DNA of 22,541 bases from the NCBI GenBank assembly GCA_031273445.1, contig JAISRV010000432.1:1-22541 (forward strand), in the 5' to 3' direction. How positions within the stretch are numbered: position 1 is the first letter of the stretch; the number at the start of each line of letters is the position of its first letter. This document shows, one piece after another, positions 1 to 6,819 of this stretch. The DNA is from Candidatus Adiutrix sp. Lineage in GTDB: Bacteria > Desulfobacterota > Desulfarculia > Adiutricales > Adiutricaceae. The notes under the pieces are model-generated. The model ran no database searches. It was not told the origin of the DNA and worked only from the letters and a program-made list of their open reading frames with translations. Position numbers and translations under genes: made by a program.

Positions 1-215
1 GCGCGCAGCACGTCTTCCGGCGCGCAGGTCTCCGGCCGGTATTCGGCCAGACCCGGCATATCGAAAAGCCCGTCTTCGCGCAACTGATCCTGGGTGTAGA
101 GCAGCCGCTCTTCGCGTTCCGGGTGATCCGGGCTGATGGACCAGTCATAGGCCGGGAAAAAAACAAGGCCCAGATTTTGCGGCGGCGTCCCCTCGACCCG
201 CGTCTGTTTCGTCAT
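1..215 (-). CDS. Histone deacetylase-like (AcuC/HDAC superfamily) protein, N-terminal fragment
   Basis: This is the first ~71 codons of a gene that runs off the left edge. The readable N-terminus contains FFPAYDWSISPDHPEREER, followed by a YTQDQLREDGLFD-like stretch and an EYRP segment. Bacterial HDAC-family deacetylases open in this way, with an HPE(R) motif near the start, before the zinc-binding His/Asp residues that would lie outside the window. Family members remove acetyl groups from lysines or polyamines using zinc. The start ATG at 215 overlaps the stop of the upstream hydantoinase-family gene in an ATGA arrangement, so it is almost certainly the next gene of that operon and translationally coupled. 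The substrate is unknown and the catalytic residues cannot be checked here. Confidence 0.75.
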   Translation of the reverse strand, partial: MTKQTRVEGTPPQNLGLVFFPAYDWSISPDHPEREERLLYTQDQLREDGLFDMPGLAEYRPETCAPEDVLR

Positions 216-1873
216 CGCAGCACCCCCGGCGCGGCTTGGGCGGTCAGGCGCATGATGCGCCCGTGGCGGCCATAACCTTCCAGCGTTTGAAATGTTTCCG
301 AAGAAGTCAGGCGCGGCGGCAGGGCTTCCGGCAGGTCCGCCAGGGCTTCTTTCAGGGCGGCCAGAAGGTCGGCCCCGGCCTTTTGGGGATCATAGGCGGC
401 GTCTATGCGTTTTCTGAGGCCCAACGAGGGGATGGTCATAAGCTTCGCGCCGGTGTCGGCGTAAAGCTCCGCCTCCAGCATGGGCCGGGCGCGAGCCGCG
501 CCGACGGCCCCGGCCACCTCCGCCTCCGGCGCGGCTTTGACGGCGAAACCGAAAGCTTCCGACAGAGGGGCGGCCAGGGCCTCGGCGGGCCCGCCGACCA
601 GGTCGGCCCTGACCGGCCGGGCCCGGCGCCCCAACAGCATTTCATCGACGGTATAGACCGGCCGGCTGTTCACATAGGCCATCAACTCGTCAGCCGCCGC
701 TTTGATTTTTGAGGTCGCGGCGGCCAGGGCCAGCCCGGCGGCCTCCTCGGGCGGGCGGCCGGCCGCGGCCTGGGCCAGGGCGAGGCGGGAAACGGATCCG
801 TCGCCGACGTCGGCCAGTTTCAGCACGTTCAAAGCGTCGGTCAGGGTCGGGCGGCGGCGGCCCAGATCCTCCGGCTTCAAAGCCAGGGCCGGGCCTTCCC
901 GCTCCGGCCCGACGGCGACGGCGCCGGGCGAAACGCTCAGGGCCGAATCGCCGCCCACCGCGATGGAGGAGGTGAGGAGGGCGCGCACCAGGGTCGGTTT
1001 CCCGGCCAGGGTCAGCCCTTCGCCGGTCATCAGCGGGCGGCCGTCGGCCATGACGGCGATATCGGTGGAGGTGCCGCCGACGTCAAGCATCAGGCTGTCG
1101 CCCGTTTCGCCGCCGCTCATGGCCCAGACGCCCAGGAGGCTGGCCGAAGGGCCGGCGGCTATCAGCGTGACCGGCCGGTCGGCGGCGGCGGCCAGCGGCG
1201 TGGCCCCTCCGGCCGCCGTCAGCAGAAATATGGGGCAGTTCAGGCCGAGGCCGACGGCGGCGGCGGCGAGTTTTTCGGCGAAGTCGGCGAAGAGCCCGGC
1301 AATGGCGCTGTTGAAGACCGCGGTGTTGAGGCGGCGGGGAAAGTTCAGCCGCCCGGACAGGCGGCTGGCCAGAGTCAGCGGCGCCCGCGGCGCGGCCCTG
1401 GTCACGCCGGCGGCCATCAGTTCTTCCAGGGCCGGGTTTTTGGGGCCGAACTTGCTGATGACCGCAAAAGCCCGGACCCCGCGTTGCAAAAGCCGGCGGG
1501 CGGCTGAAGCCGCCTCTTCTTCGCTTGGCGAAGAAAGCGTTTCGCCCAGGTGATTCTGGGCTCCGTCAAGCTCTTCCAGCGGCAGCTCGCCGGAAAAAAA
1601 AGCCGGGCTGAGCCCGGGGCCGCCGGTGGCCAGAACCCCGACGGCTTCGGCTTGCCCGGTCAGAATGGAATTAAGGCCCAGAGTGCTGGAAACCGACAGC
1701 CGCCGCACTCCCGCCGGGGCGCGGCCGGCCAGAACCGCGGCCATCGCCTCCAAGAGACCCGGCAAAACGTCATTCGCCCGAGTCGGGGCCTTGGCTTTTT
1801 TGACGACTTCGAATTTTTCGTCCAGCAGCGCCGCGTCCGTATGGGAGCCGCCGACGTCAAGGCCCAGATACAT
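212..1873 (-). CDS. Hydantoinase/oxoprolinase family protein (HyuA-like ASKHA fold)
   Basis: The 553-residue product starts MYLGLDVGGSHTDAALLD, the phosphate-binding loop of the Hydant_A_N domain. A second ASKHA loop, MLDVGGTSTDIAVMADGRP, lies near the middle in the HyuA core domain. Classical HyuA and acetone carboxylase beta chains are about 690 residues, so this is a short version of the family. Related proteins use ATP to act on cyclic amides, or act as ATP-dependent activators; the actual substrate cannot be read from sequence. AAGGAG precedes the ATG at a good distance. It lies 10 nt behind DUF1638 and overlaps the HDAC-like gene by 4 nt. No HyuB partner is visible in the window, which argues against a standard hydantoinase. 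Confidence 0.85.
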   Translation of the reverse strand: MYLGLDVGGSHTDAALLDEKFEVVKKAKAPTRANDVLPGLLEAMAAVLAGRAPAGVRRLSVSSTLGLNSILTGQAEAVGVLATGGPGLSPAFFSGELPLEELDGAQNHLGETLSSPSEEEAASAARRLLQRGVRAFAVISKFGPKNPALEELMAAGVTRAAPRAPLTLASRLSGRLNFPRRLNTAVFNSAIAGLFADFAEKLAAAAVGLGLNCPIFLLTAAGGATPLAAAADRPVTLIAAGPSASLLGVWAMSGGETGDSLMLDVGGTSTDIAVMADGRPLMTGEGLTLAGKPTLVRALLTSSIAVGGDSALSVSPGAVAVGPEREGPALALKPEDLGRRRPTLTDALNVLKLADVGDGSVSRLALAQAAAGRPPEEAAGLALAAATSKIKAAADELMAYVNSRPVYTVDEMLLGRRARPVRADLVGGPAEALAAPLSEAFGFAVKAAPEAEVAGAVGAARARPMLEAELYADTGAKLMTIPSLGLRKRIDAAYDPQKAGADLLAALKEALADLPEALPPRLTSSETFQTLEGYGRHGRIMRLTAQAAPGVLR

Positions 1874-1883
1874 TTTTTACTCC

Positions 1884-2555
1884 TTATTCCAGCAGCGCCC
1901 GCCAACGGTCAAAGGTCAGTTCGCCGTGAGGCGGCACGATCAGAAAGCGCTCCGGGTCGTCGTAGGGGCCGGTCAGGAGGCGGTCAAGCCACAGCCGTGA
2001 ACCGGCCAGGGGTTCTATGGTCATCGACACGATCCGGGCCAGGGCTTCAACCTGGCCGGCCGCTTTTTTAAGGTCATAGACGCCGGTGTCGATCAGGCCG
2101 AAACGTTCGTAGTGTTTCAGCATCATCTGATTGATGCGGTCGGCTTTGGCCCGGCCGTATTTGGCCGCCGTCGCTTCGTAGGAGCGCACCACGTTGTTTT
2201 CATGGCGCATCCAGCCGTCGGTCAAAAAATAAGTGACCGGGGAAGAGGCGGCCTTGCGGTTGGCCAGCGAGCCCAATAAGAGGGACAGGCAGTCGTCGGC
2301 CAAAGGCAACACGGTTTCATAGCGGCCCGTTTTCAGGTCGTTGACGCCGCCGCCGCAGTGGCCCAGGGTCACGACGAGGCGTTCGGTTCGGCCGTCGGCC
2401 GCATTGAGAACCTCCTGCATCCGGGCCCTCAGCCGGGCGGGGTCATTGTGCAGCCCCCCTTCCAGCCAGACCACCGGATGCTTCAGGCGCAGCCGGGCTA
2501 TCGCCTCGTTCACCTCGTCTTCAATGGTTTCGCAAGCTACGACAGTCGTTTCCAT
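1884..2555 (-). CDS. DUF1638 domain-containing protein
   Basis: The 223-residue product matches the DUF1638 pattern. It has an early ACETIEDEV block, LEGGLHNDPARLRARMQEVL, a VTLGHCGGGV glycine/cysteine motif, a DDCLSLLLGS motif and a YFLTDGWMRHE block. The family has no firm biochemical function. From general knowledge its members are often encoded near corrinoid proteins and methyltransferases in anaerobes, but none is seen here. The Cys and His residues in HCGGG and DDC could bind a metal or cofactor (inference). It lies between nadA and the hydantoinase-family gene, all on one strand with short gaps (71 and 10 nt), so it is probably co-transcribed. The ribosome binding site before the ATG is weak. 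Confidence 0.85.
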   Translation of the reverse strand: METTVVACETIEDEVNEAIARLRLKHPVVWLEGGLHNDPARLRARMQEVLNAADGRTERLVVTLGHCGGGVNDLKTGRYETVLPLADDCLSLLLGSLANRKAASSPVTYFLTDGWMRHENNVVRSYEATAAKYGRAKADRINQMMLKHYERFGLIDTGVYDLKKAAGQVEALARIVSMTIEPLAGSRLWLDRLLTGPYDDPERFLIVPPHGELTFDRWRALLE

Positions 2556-2626
2556 AATGGTTCCGCCGTTGGCCAGGGGCGGCTATTCTAAATGTAAATG
2601 ATCGGCTTGGCTGACGAAGGGCTTCT

Positions 2627-3553
2627 TCAGGCGCCGCCGCCAGGGGTTGCTTCTGTTTCCAGCATGCGTCTTAATGGAATCAGGGCTTTGGCCTTAATTT
2701 CCCGGGGGGGCTCCACCCGGGGCGAGGCGGTTTCCAGAGATCGGATGATGTCGATCAGCGAGTTCATTTTCATGCCCGGGCAGATCATCGGGGCGGTGGT
2801 GAAATGGAAAATTTTGGACGGGTTGTTTTTTTCCAGACGATGGCGCAGGCCTTCCTCGGCCAGGATTATGAATTCCTGTTTGGAGCTTCGGCCGCAGTAA
2901 TCGACAATATCCGCCGCGGAGCCGACGAAAGAGGCCTGGGCCAGGACTTCGCGGCGGCATTTGGGATGGGCCGCGATTTCGGCGCGGGGATGTTTTTTTT
3001 GGAGATCCGCGACTTCCAGGGGGCGGAGTCGGTCATGGATGGGGCAGAAGCCGCTCCAGGAGAGAATCTTTTTTTCCGGCGCCCGGGTTTTAAAATAGGC
3101 GGCGAGATTGCGGTCCGGGGTCATCAGAACCACGTCGCCCTCCAGATTTTTAAGCATGGCGGCCATGTTGGAGGAGGCGCAGCAGACGTCGCTTTCAGCC
3201 TTGACCGCGGCGGGGGAGTTGACATGGGTCAGAACCGCGGCCTCCGGCCGTTCGGCCTTGCGCCCGGCCAGGGCTTCGGCGGTGATCATGTCGGCCATGA
3301 GGCAGCCGGCTTCCGGGTGGGCGGCGATCACGGTTTTGTCCGGGCAGAGGATGGCCAGGGTCTCGGCCAGAGGGTAAACGCCGCATAACACTATCATCCC
3401 GGCCTCTGTTTTGGTCGCGGCCAGGATCAGGGCCAGCGAGTCGCCGACTAAATCGGCGGCCTCCTGCACTTCGGGGCGGCAGTAGTAGTGGGCCAGGATG
3501 ACCGCTTTTTTTTGGGTGGCCAGTTCGCGTATTACATTCGCCATGTTGCGCAT
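2627..3553 (-). CDS. nadA: Quinolinate synthase NadA
   Basis: NadA condenses iminoaspartate with dihydroxyacetone phosphate to quinolinate, the pyridine ring precursor of NAD, in the cytoplasm using a [4Fe-4S] cluster. The 308-residue protein shows AHYYCRPEVQEAADLVGDSL near the start, the three expected cluster cysteines at about residues 57 (LCGVYPLAET), 170 (SGFCPIHD) and 258 (MICPGMKMNSL), and the THVNSPAAVKAESDVCC motif. Length is normal for the A-type family. Some positions that are usually strict are changed: CGVY for CGVH, and HPEAGC for D-x-AGC. No nadB or nadC lies in the window. The start at 3553 is 3 nt behind the lolA stop; a second Met at 3544 is possible. Confidence 0.92.
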   Translation of the reverse strand: MRNMANVIRELATQKKAVILAHYYCRPEVQEAADLVGDSLALILAATKTEAGMIVLCGVYPLAETLAILCPDKTVIAAHPEAGCLMADMITAEALAGRKAERPEAAVLTHVNSPAAVKAESDVCCASSNMAAMLKNLEGDVVLMTPDRNLAAYFKTRAPEKKILSWSGFCPIHDRLRPLEVADLQKKHPRAEIAAHPKCRREVLAQASFVGSAADIVDYCGRSSKQEFIILAEEGLRHRLEKNNPSKIFHFTTAPMICPGMKMNSLIDIIRSLETASPRVEPPREIKAKALIPLRRMLETEATPGGGA

Positions 3554-3556
3554 CGG

Positions 3557-4261
3557 TCACTGCCCTTCGTCGTCATCAATGACTTCCGTCCCGCGGGGCG
3601 GTTTGAAGGTGAAAATCGAGTCGTCCAGCTTCGGGTTTTCTTCAAGGGCGCTGAGCGTGAAGTCCGTAGTTTCCCCGGTGGCGGAGGCCAGGCGGAAGCC
3701 CGTCAGGCTGAAGTCCTGGTCGCACCAGACGGTCAGCTGCTCGAAGGTCCCGCCGTCGGCTTCTTTGGGGCTAAGCGTCAAACCGTATTGGCCGGGCCGG
3801 TTGGGGCCGGCCGGGGCCGGGCCGACTTTGAAGGCGGCCTCCAGGGAGTCCAGGCCGGCCAGAAAAGATAAAAGCGGCTTTAACTGGCTGGCGACATCGA
3901 TGTTTTTATAGCGGAAAGCGATTTTTTCGGCGGGGATATGCCACCAGACCGTGGCCCCGTCGGTGACCAGGGTCTCGGGCTGGGGAGAGGCCTGGGCCAG
4001 CAGCAGTTTGGACGGCCGGGACCAGGACAACAGGCCCGCGGCCGTCTGTGAAGAGCCGCTTTTGAACAATTGTTCGCTGGAAGGGGTGGAGGCCACGCGG
4101 ATATAGGCCGCGCGCAGGGAGGTCAGGTTCTGATAGCGGGCCGACAGGCCGGCCAGCGCCTCGGCCTGGCCCGGCGCCGCGGCCGCGGCGCCGGAGGACA
4201 AAACAGCCAGCGCCAGGAAGGCCAGGGCCGCGGTTTTTATGCGTATATCAGTCATAATCAT
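3557..4261 (-). CDS. lolA: Outer-membrane lipoprotein carrier protein LolA
   Basis: LolA carries lipoproteins across the periplasm from LolCDE to the outer membrane. The 234-residue product has a signal peptide (RIKTAALAFLALAVLSSGAAAAA) over the first ~29 residues. The mature part has the family pattern: LSARYQNLTSLRAAY, a LLSWSRPSKLLL strand, and LVTDGATVWWHIPAEKIAFRY, which corresponds to the usual DGxxLWxYdp block. The start overlaps the stop of the upstream TraB/GumN-like gene by 4 nt (ATGA), so it is translationally coupled; an internal ATG two codons later is also possible. Assignment rests on these blocks and length; LolA and LolA-like proteins are hard to separate by eye. Confidence 0.82.
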   Translation of the reverse strand: MIMTDIRIKTAALAFLALAVLSSGAAAAAPGQAEALAGLSARYQNLTSLRAAYIRVASTPSSEQLFKSGSSQTAAGLLSWSRPSKLLLAQASPQPETLVTDGATVWWHIPAEKIAFRYKNIDVASQLKPLLSFLAGLDSLEAAFKVGPAPAGPNRPGQYGLTLSPKEADGGTFEQLTVWCDQDFSLTGFRLASATGETTDFTLSALEENPKLDDSIFTFKPPRGTEVIDDDEGQ

Positions 4262-5142
4262 AATTGGGTCAGGCTGTAGTTTTTTTTGTTGAATTTGGCG
4301 ATCAGGCCTTCCGGGCCGGGCAGGTGGCCTGCGCCGACCACGATGAAGCCGCTGAAAGACCTGTCGCTCATCAGGCGCTCTATTTTTTCGAACATACGCT
4401 CGTTGCGGCGGAATATCAACTGATCCAGCATGGGCGTGAGTTCAGGGTATTTGTCGTATTCGCGGAAAAAACAGTCGGCGAAGGCTTCGGGGTCGCCCCT
4501 TCGCCAGGCTTCGAAAAGGTCGGCCGTCACGTCGGGCAGGGCCGCCGCTTCCAGGAGGGAAACGCGCAGGAAGAGGTCGGCCTGGGCCTCGCTCATATTG
4601 GTGAAGACGCTCATCTGCTCTTCGAGGGTTTCCAGTTCGATTATGGGCCGCCGGCGCGTTTTGGCCTGGTTGATGAAATAGAGGTCAAGGCCGTATTGCG
4701 GCTGATAGCCGTTGGCGGTCAGGGCTTCCATCTGAACCTTGAGGGCGGCCAGCCAGGGCGCGAGAAAGGTCATCTGCGGCGTTTCCCGGCCGCTGGCTTT
4801 TAAAAGGCGGGCCGTTTCCGGGGTCAGGCGCTCGGCCAGGGGCCGGCCGTCTTTGGCCAGTCCATGGCGGCTGATGAACGAATTCAGATGGGCGGGGTCG
4901 AGATCGACGGTGTTGATTTCCACCACCAGGGTTTGGCTGGCGGCAAAGGCGGCCAGGATCGGGTCGGCCAGCGGATACAGCGATTCGTGGGCCAGATGAA
5001 TGGAGCCCATTAAATAGGCCCGGGCGCCGTTTTCAGCCTGGACCGACCAGACGAAATTGGCGGCGGAAAGGCCGGAAGCCCAAACCAGGGCCGGCATAAA
5101 AGCGGCGAATATGGCGGCGGCGGGCCGCAGGGCTGGTTTCAT
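4258..5142 (-). CDS. TraB/GumN family protein (secreted or periplasmic)
   Basis: The 294-residue product has an N-terminal signal peptide ending near ALVWASGLSA. It then has WSVQAENGARAYLMGSIHL and, near the C-terminus, IVVGAGHLPGPEGL. The two GxxH motifs (GSIH and GAGH) are the hallmarks of the TraB/GumN fold, thought to be a metal-dependent hydrolase related to Tiki proteases. The middle part (TRRRPIIELETLEEQMSVF) is also typical of GumN-like proteins. It is the first gene of the minus-strand operon, with GGAG 6 nt before the ATG and about 500 nt of non-coding DNA upstream. The true substrate is unknown. Confidence 0.85.
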   Translation of the reverse strand: MKPALRPAAAIFAAFMPALVWASGLSAANFVWSVQAENGARAYLMGSIHLAHESLYPLADPILAAFAASQTLVVEINTVDLDPAHLNSFISRHGLAKDGRPLAERLTPETARLLKASGRETPQMTFLAPWLAALKVQMEALTANGYQPQYGLDLYFINQAKTRRRPIIELETLEEQMSVFTNMSEAQADLFLRVSLLEAAALPDVTADLFEAWRRGDPEAFADCFFREYDKYPELTPMLDQLIFRRNERMFEKIERLMSDRSFSGFIVVGAGHLPGPEGLIAKFNKKNYSLTQL

Positions 5143-5387
5143 GACGGCTCCATTAAATAATATTAGGAAAATTAGCGCCCGGCGCGCGGCGAACCCGCCG
5201 CCGGATAAAATAGGTTAACCCAAGCGGCCGGGCCGGTCAATAGCTTAATTTATGGGGCGGGCTGACCCCGCTCTATGTTTGGGGAAATGATAAAGATAAA
5301 GAAGGCGGGCTGACCCCGCCCCTGGCCTCAAGGGCGGCGAGTTTTTGAGTTCAGGGGCGCCAAAGGCGAATTTTGGCGAATTTTGGC

Positions 5388-5400
5388 GCACTTAAAGTGC
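5388..5400. promoter_or_regulatory. Palindrome upstream of pilin 1, candidate activator (UAS) site
   Basis: GCACTTAAAGTGC is an inverted repeat with 6-bp arms and a 1-bp centre. It lies 117 nt upstream of the -24 element, a normal distance for an enhancer-binding protein of the PilR/NtrC type. The identical 13-mer occurs at the same relative place before pilin 2 (8154). That it binds PilR is inference. Confidence 0.5.
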
Positions 5401-5465
5401 CGCGAATAATGGTTTTTGGTTCTCAGAGGCGCCGGCTTCATTTGAACCGAAATAAATCTAAAAAA

Positions 5466-5478
5466 TATCATATTGATT
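5466..5478 (-). promoter_or_regulatory. Imperfect IHF-like site upstream of pilin 1
   Basis: Read on the minus strand the site is AATCAATATGATA, one mismatch from the IHF consensus WATCAANNNNTTR. It lies in the AT-rich tract between the palindrome and the sigma-54 promoter, where DNA bending by IHF would be expected. Short and degenerate, so only a suggestion. Confidence 0.3.
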
Positions 5479-5516
5479 TTATTGAATAAAAATGCTAGCT
5501 AAAAAATTAAATTTTT

Positions 5517-5532
5517 TGGCACGTCTGTTGCT
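5517..5532 (+). promoter_or_regulatory. Sigma-54 (-24/-12) promoter of pilin 1
   Basis: TGGCACG-N4-TTGCT matches the RpoN consensus at every position. GG is at 5518-5519 and GC at 5530-5531, with the required 10-nt spacing. Transcription should start near 5543, giving a leader of about 110 nt before the pilin ATG. Sigma-54 control of pilA with the PilS/PilR pair is well established in other proteobacteria. Confidence 0.88.
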
Positions 5533-5587
5533 TTGTCTTTGTAAGCAAGAAAGCGGCCTTTCAGCGCCGCCTCAGCTTTGGCCCTAA

Positions 5588-5617
5588 GGGTCAAAGGTCA
5601 TTTTTCATCTTTGACCC
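5588..5617 (+). promoter_or_regulatory. Leader hairpin of pilin 1 mRNA
   Basis: GGGTCAAAG and CTTTGACCC form a 9-bp stem around a 12-nt loop in the 5' leader, 37 nt before the pilin start codon. The leader of pilin 2 has the same GGGTCAA/TTGACCC pairing with a different loop (8383-8411). It may affect mRNA stability or translation; it has no U-run and is not a terminator. Confidence 0.45.
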
Positions 5618-5654
5618 GAAAAGGGCGGAGATTTTCCCAATGAGGAGCAGAACC

Positions 5655-6248
5655 ATGCGGAATAAAAAAGGTTTTACGCTGATCGAACTGATGATCGTCG
5701 TGGCGATCATCGCCATCCTGGCCATGATAGCCGTCCCCATGTATCAGAACTACATGCAGCGCGCCCGCAACAGCGCCGCCCAGAGCCTCCTGCGCCAGTT
5801 GGCCACGGCCGAGGTTTCCTACAGCGTCGATAACGGCGGCGCCTATGTCGCCGCCACCGGCGTCGGCGCGCTCACCGGCGCCAACGTCACCAGCCTGGCC
5901 AATTACGGTTTTCGTCCCGATCCGAACGTGGCTTTCACCGCGGTTGAAGCTCCCGGGTCCGGCGGCGCGCCTGGCGGCGGCTTCCGCCTGTGGGCCTCGC
6001 ACAGCTCCGTCGGCTCACAGCTTTACGTTTATGACGAAATGGCCGCCGGCGGCGTCCGCGAGTTCACCCAGGGTTTGGCGACCAGTTCCGCCATCACCCC
6101 CATCCCCACCGCTCTGAATGTGTGGGTTATGACGGCCACCAGCCCTCTGGCTTTCGGCGCCCCCACCGGCCAGGGCACTATCAGCGCGGTGACGATAAGT
6201 TTGCAGGGTTCCACCTACCTGGTGACCGCTCAGACCAAAAATCCATAA
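5655..6248 (+). CDS. pilA: Type IV major pilin paralogue 1 (PilA-like)
   Basis: This is a 197-residue prepilin with a short leader, MRNKKG, and cleavage expected before FTLIEL. Glu5 of the mature protein and the hydrophobic helix [25 protein letters not shown] are classic type IVa features. The ATG at 5655 was chosen because AGGAG lies 7 nt before it and the class III leader would be normal; an in-frame ATG at 5640 lacks this. There are no cysteines, so the usual C-terminal disulfide loop is absent. The first ~55 residues and the [16 protein letters not shown] block are almost identical in the pilins at 8445 and 9913, while the rest varies. It is transcribed alone from a sigma-54 promoter and ends in a double terminator. 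Confidence 0.93.
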   Translation: MRNKKGFTLIELMIVVAIIAILAMIAVPMYQNYMQRARNSAAQSLLRQLATAEVSYSVDNGGAYVAATGVGALTGANVTSLANYGFRPDPNVAFTAVEAPGSGGAPGGGFRLWASHSSVGSQLYVYDEMAAGGVREFTQGLATSSAITPIPTALNVWVMTATSPLAFGAPTGQGTISAVTISLQGSTYLVTAQTKNP

Positions 6249-6269
6249 TTTAACACGACTTAGACTTCA

Positions 6270-6335
6270 GAACTCCGCCCTTTCGGCGGAGTTCTCACAG
6301 ACCCGGATTCCGAGCCGTTGGAATCCGGGTTTTTA
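6270..6335 (+). terminator. Tandem double-hairpin terminator of pilin 1
   Basis: Hairpin A pairs GAACTCCGCC with GGCGGAGTTC (10 bp, 5-nt loop, 6270-6294). Hairpin B pairs ACCCGGATTCC with GGAATCCGGGT (11 bp, 8-nt loop, 6301-6330) and is followed by a T-run, so B is a rho-independent terminator. The same two-hairpin module recurs at 7878, 9055 and 10523. Confidence 0.88.
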
Positions 6336-6486
6336 AGTTCACGGGGTTTGTCTCATCTTTTTGTCTCATCGCTCATTTGTTCCGTTCGTTAGGCCCAGCA
6401 ATTTCAGGGGCTGACATCCGGCGCTTCTTTGGTGTAGGCAGATATTTTTAAAAAGCGGTCGCCCCCGGAGAAGGGCGATGGAACGA
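6336..6486. other. Non-coding stretch between pilin 1 and first MITE
   Basis: No gene seen. A short piece after the terminator (TTCACGGGG) resembles the sequence after the other pilin terminators. Near 6458 a GTCGC-CCCC...GGGCG-TGGA pattern weakly recalls the type I-C repeat found 200 nt downstream, and may be a decayed repeat. Confidence 0.4.
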
Positions 6487-6601
6487 CAGGGCAATCGTTT
6501 GAACATCGTAATATATTGAAATATAAAGATAATTTTTCAGGGCATCAATTTGCGAATATTTGTGATTTCACATAGTTACATTCTTTCAAGCGATTGCCCT
6601 G
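6487..6601. mobile_element. 115-bp MITE-like element with 17-bp inverted repeats and 10-bp target duplication
   Basis: The left end CAGGGCAATCGTTTGAA (6487-6503) and the right end, read on the other strand (6585-6601), CAGGGCAATCGCTTGAA, match at 16 of 17 positions. They are flanked directly by the perfect 10-bp repeat GATGGAACGA at 6477-6486 and 6602-6611. The AT-rich interior has no ORF. This is the structure of a non-autonomous transposon moved by a transposase supplied elsewhere. A 10-bp duplication would fit ISAs1- or IS4-type transposases, but I cannot assign the family. Confidence 0.8.
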
Positions 6602-6651
6602 GATGGAACGAAGCGCCTGATTGAAGTTTGTGCCAAATGGGGGCATAATTA

Positions 6652-6801
6652 GGAGCGTGGATTGAAACCTTCAGCGCCCGCGTCCATGCTTCATCGACCT
6701 TGGTCGCTCCCCTTGCGGGAGCGTGGATTGAAACACGTGGACCCCGGCCTCCGCCGGGCTGACGGATTAGTCGCTTCCCTTGCGGGAGCGTGGATTGGAA
6801 C
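6652..6801 (+). CRISPR. Remnant type I-C CRISPR array (one partial, one intact, one mutated repeat)
   Basis: One intact 32-nt repeat lies at 6703-6734. It begins GTCGCTCCCC and ends GTGGATTGAAAC, with a CTCCC/GGGAG stem, which is the type I-C (Dvulg) repeat type. A second, 6770-6801, has two substitutions (TTCCC for TCCCC, and GGAAC for GAAAC). Upstream only the last 17 nt of a repeat remain (6652-6668). The two spacers, 6669-6702 (34 nt) and 6735-6769 (35 nt), are of normal I-C length. No cas genes or leader are visible. Repeat degeneration at the 3' end and truncation at the 5' end show a dying fragment, which the Rpn gene follows 18 nt later. Confidence 0.9.
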
Positions 6802-6819
6802 TGTGAGGATGTGCGCCCT

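Larger units (their letters stand above)
5143..5516. other. Intergenic region between TraB/GumN-like operon and pilin array
   Basis: No gene is seen. The stretch should contain the promoter of the minus-strand operon, but no convincing sigma-70 boxes were found. It holds two copies of a GC-rich hairpin with core GGCGGGCTGACCCCGCC (5254-5271 and 5304-5320), a partly repeated GGCGAATTTTGGCG stretch (about 5366-5387), and an AT-rich tract (about 5440-5515) just upstream of the pilin promoter. Similar pieces recur before the other two main pilin genes. Confidence 0.6.

Noticed and set aside
5254..5320. GC-rich GGCGGGCTGACCCCGCC hairpins as terminators
   Set aside because: No T-run follows and they lie in upstream regions, not after genes; kept only as repeats.
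6790..6819. Earlier start for the Rpn gene at 6790
   Set aside because: That ATG lies within the last CRISPR repeat; the ATG at 6820 has a better ribosome binding site and matches the usual family N-terminus.
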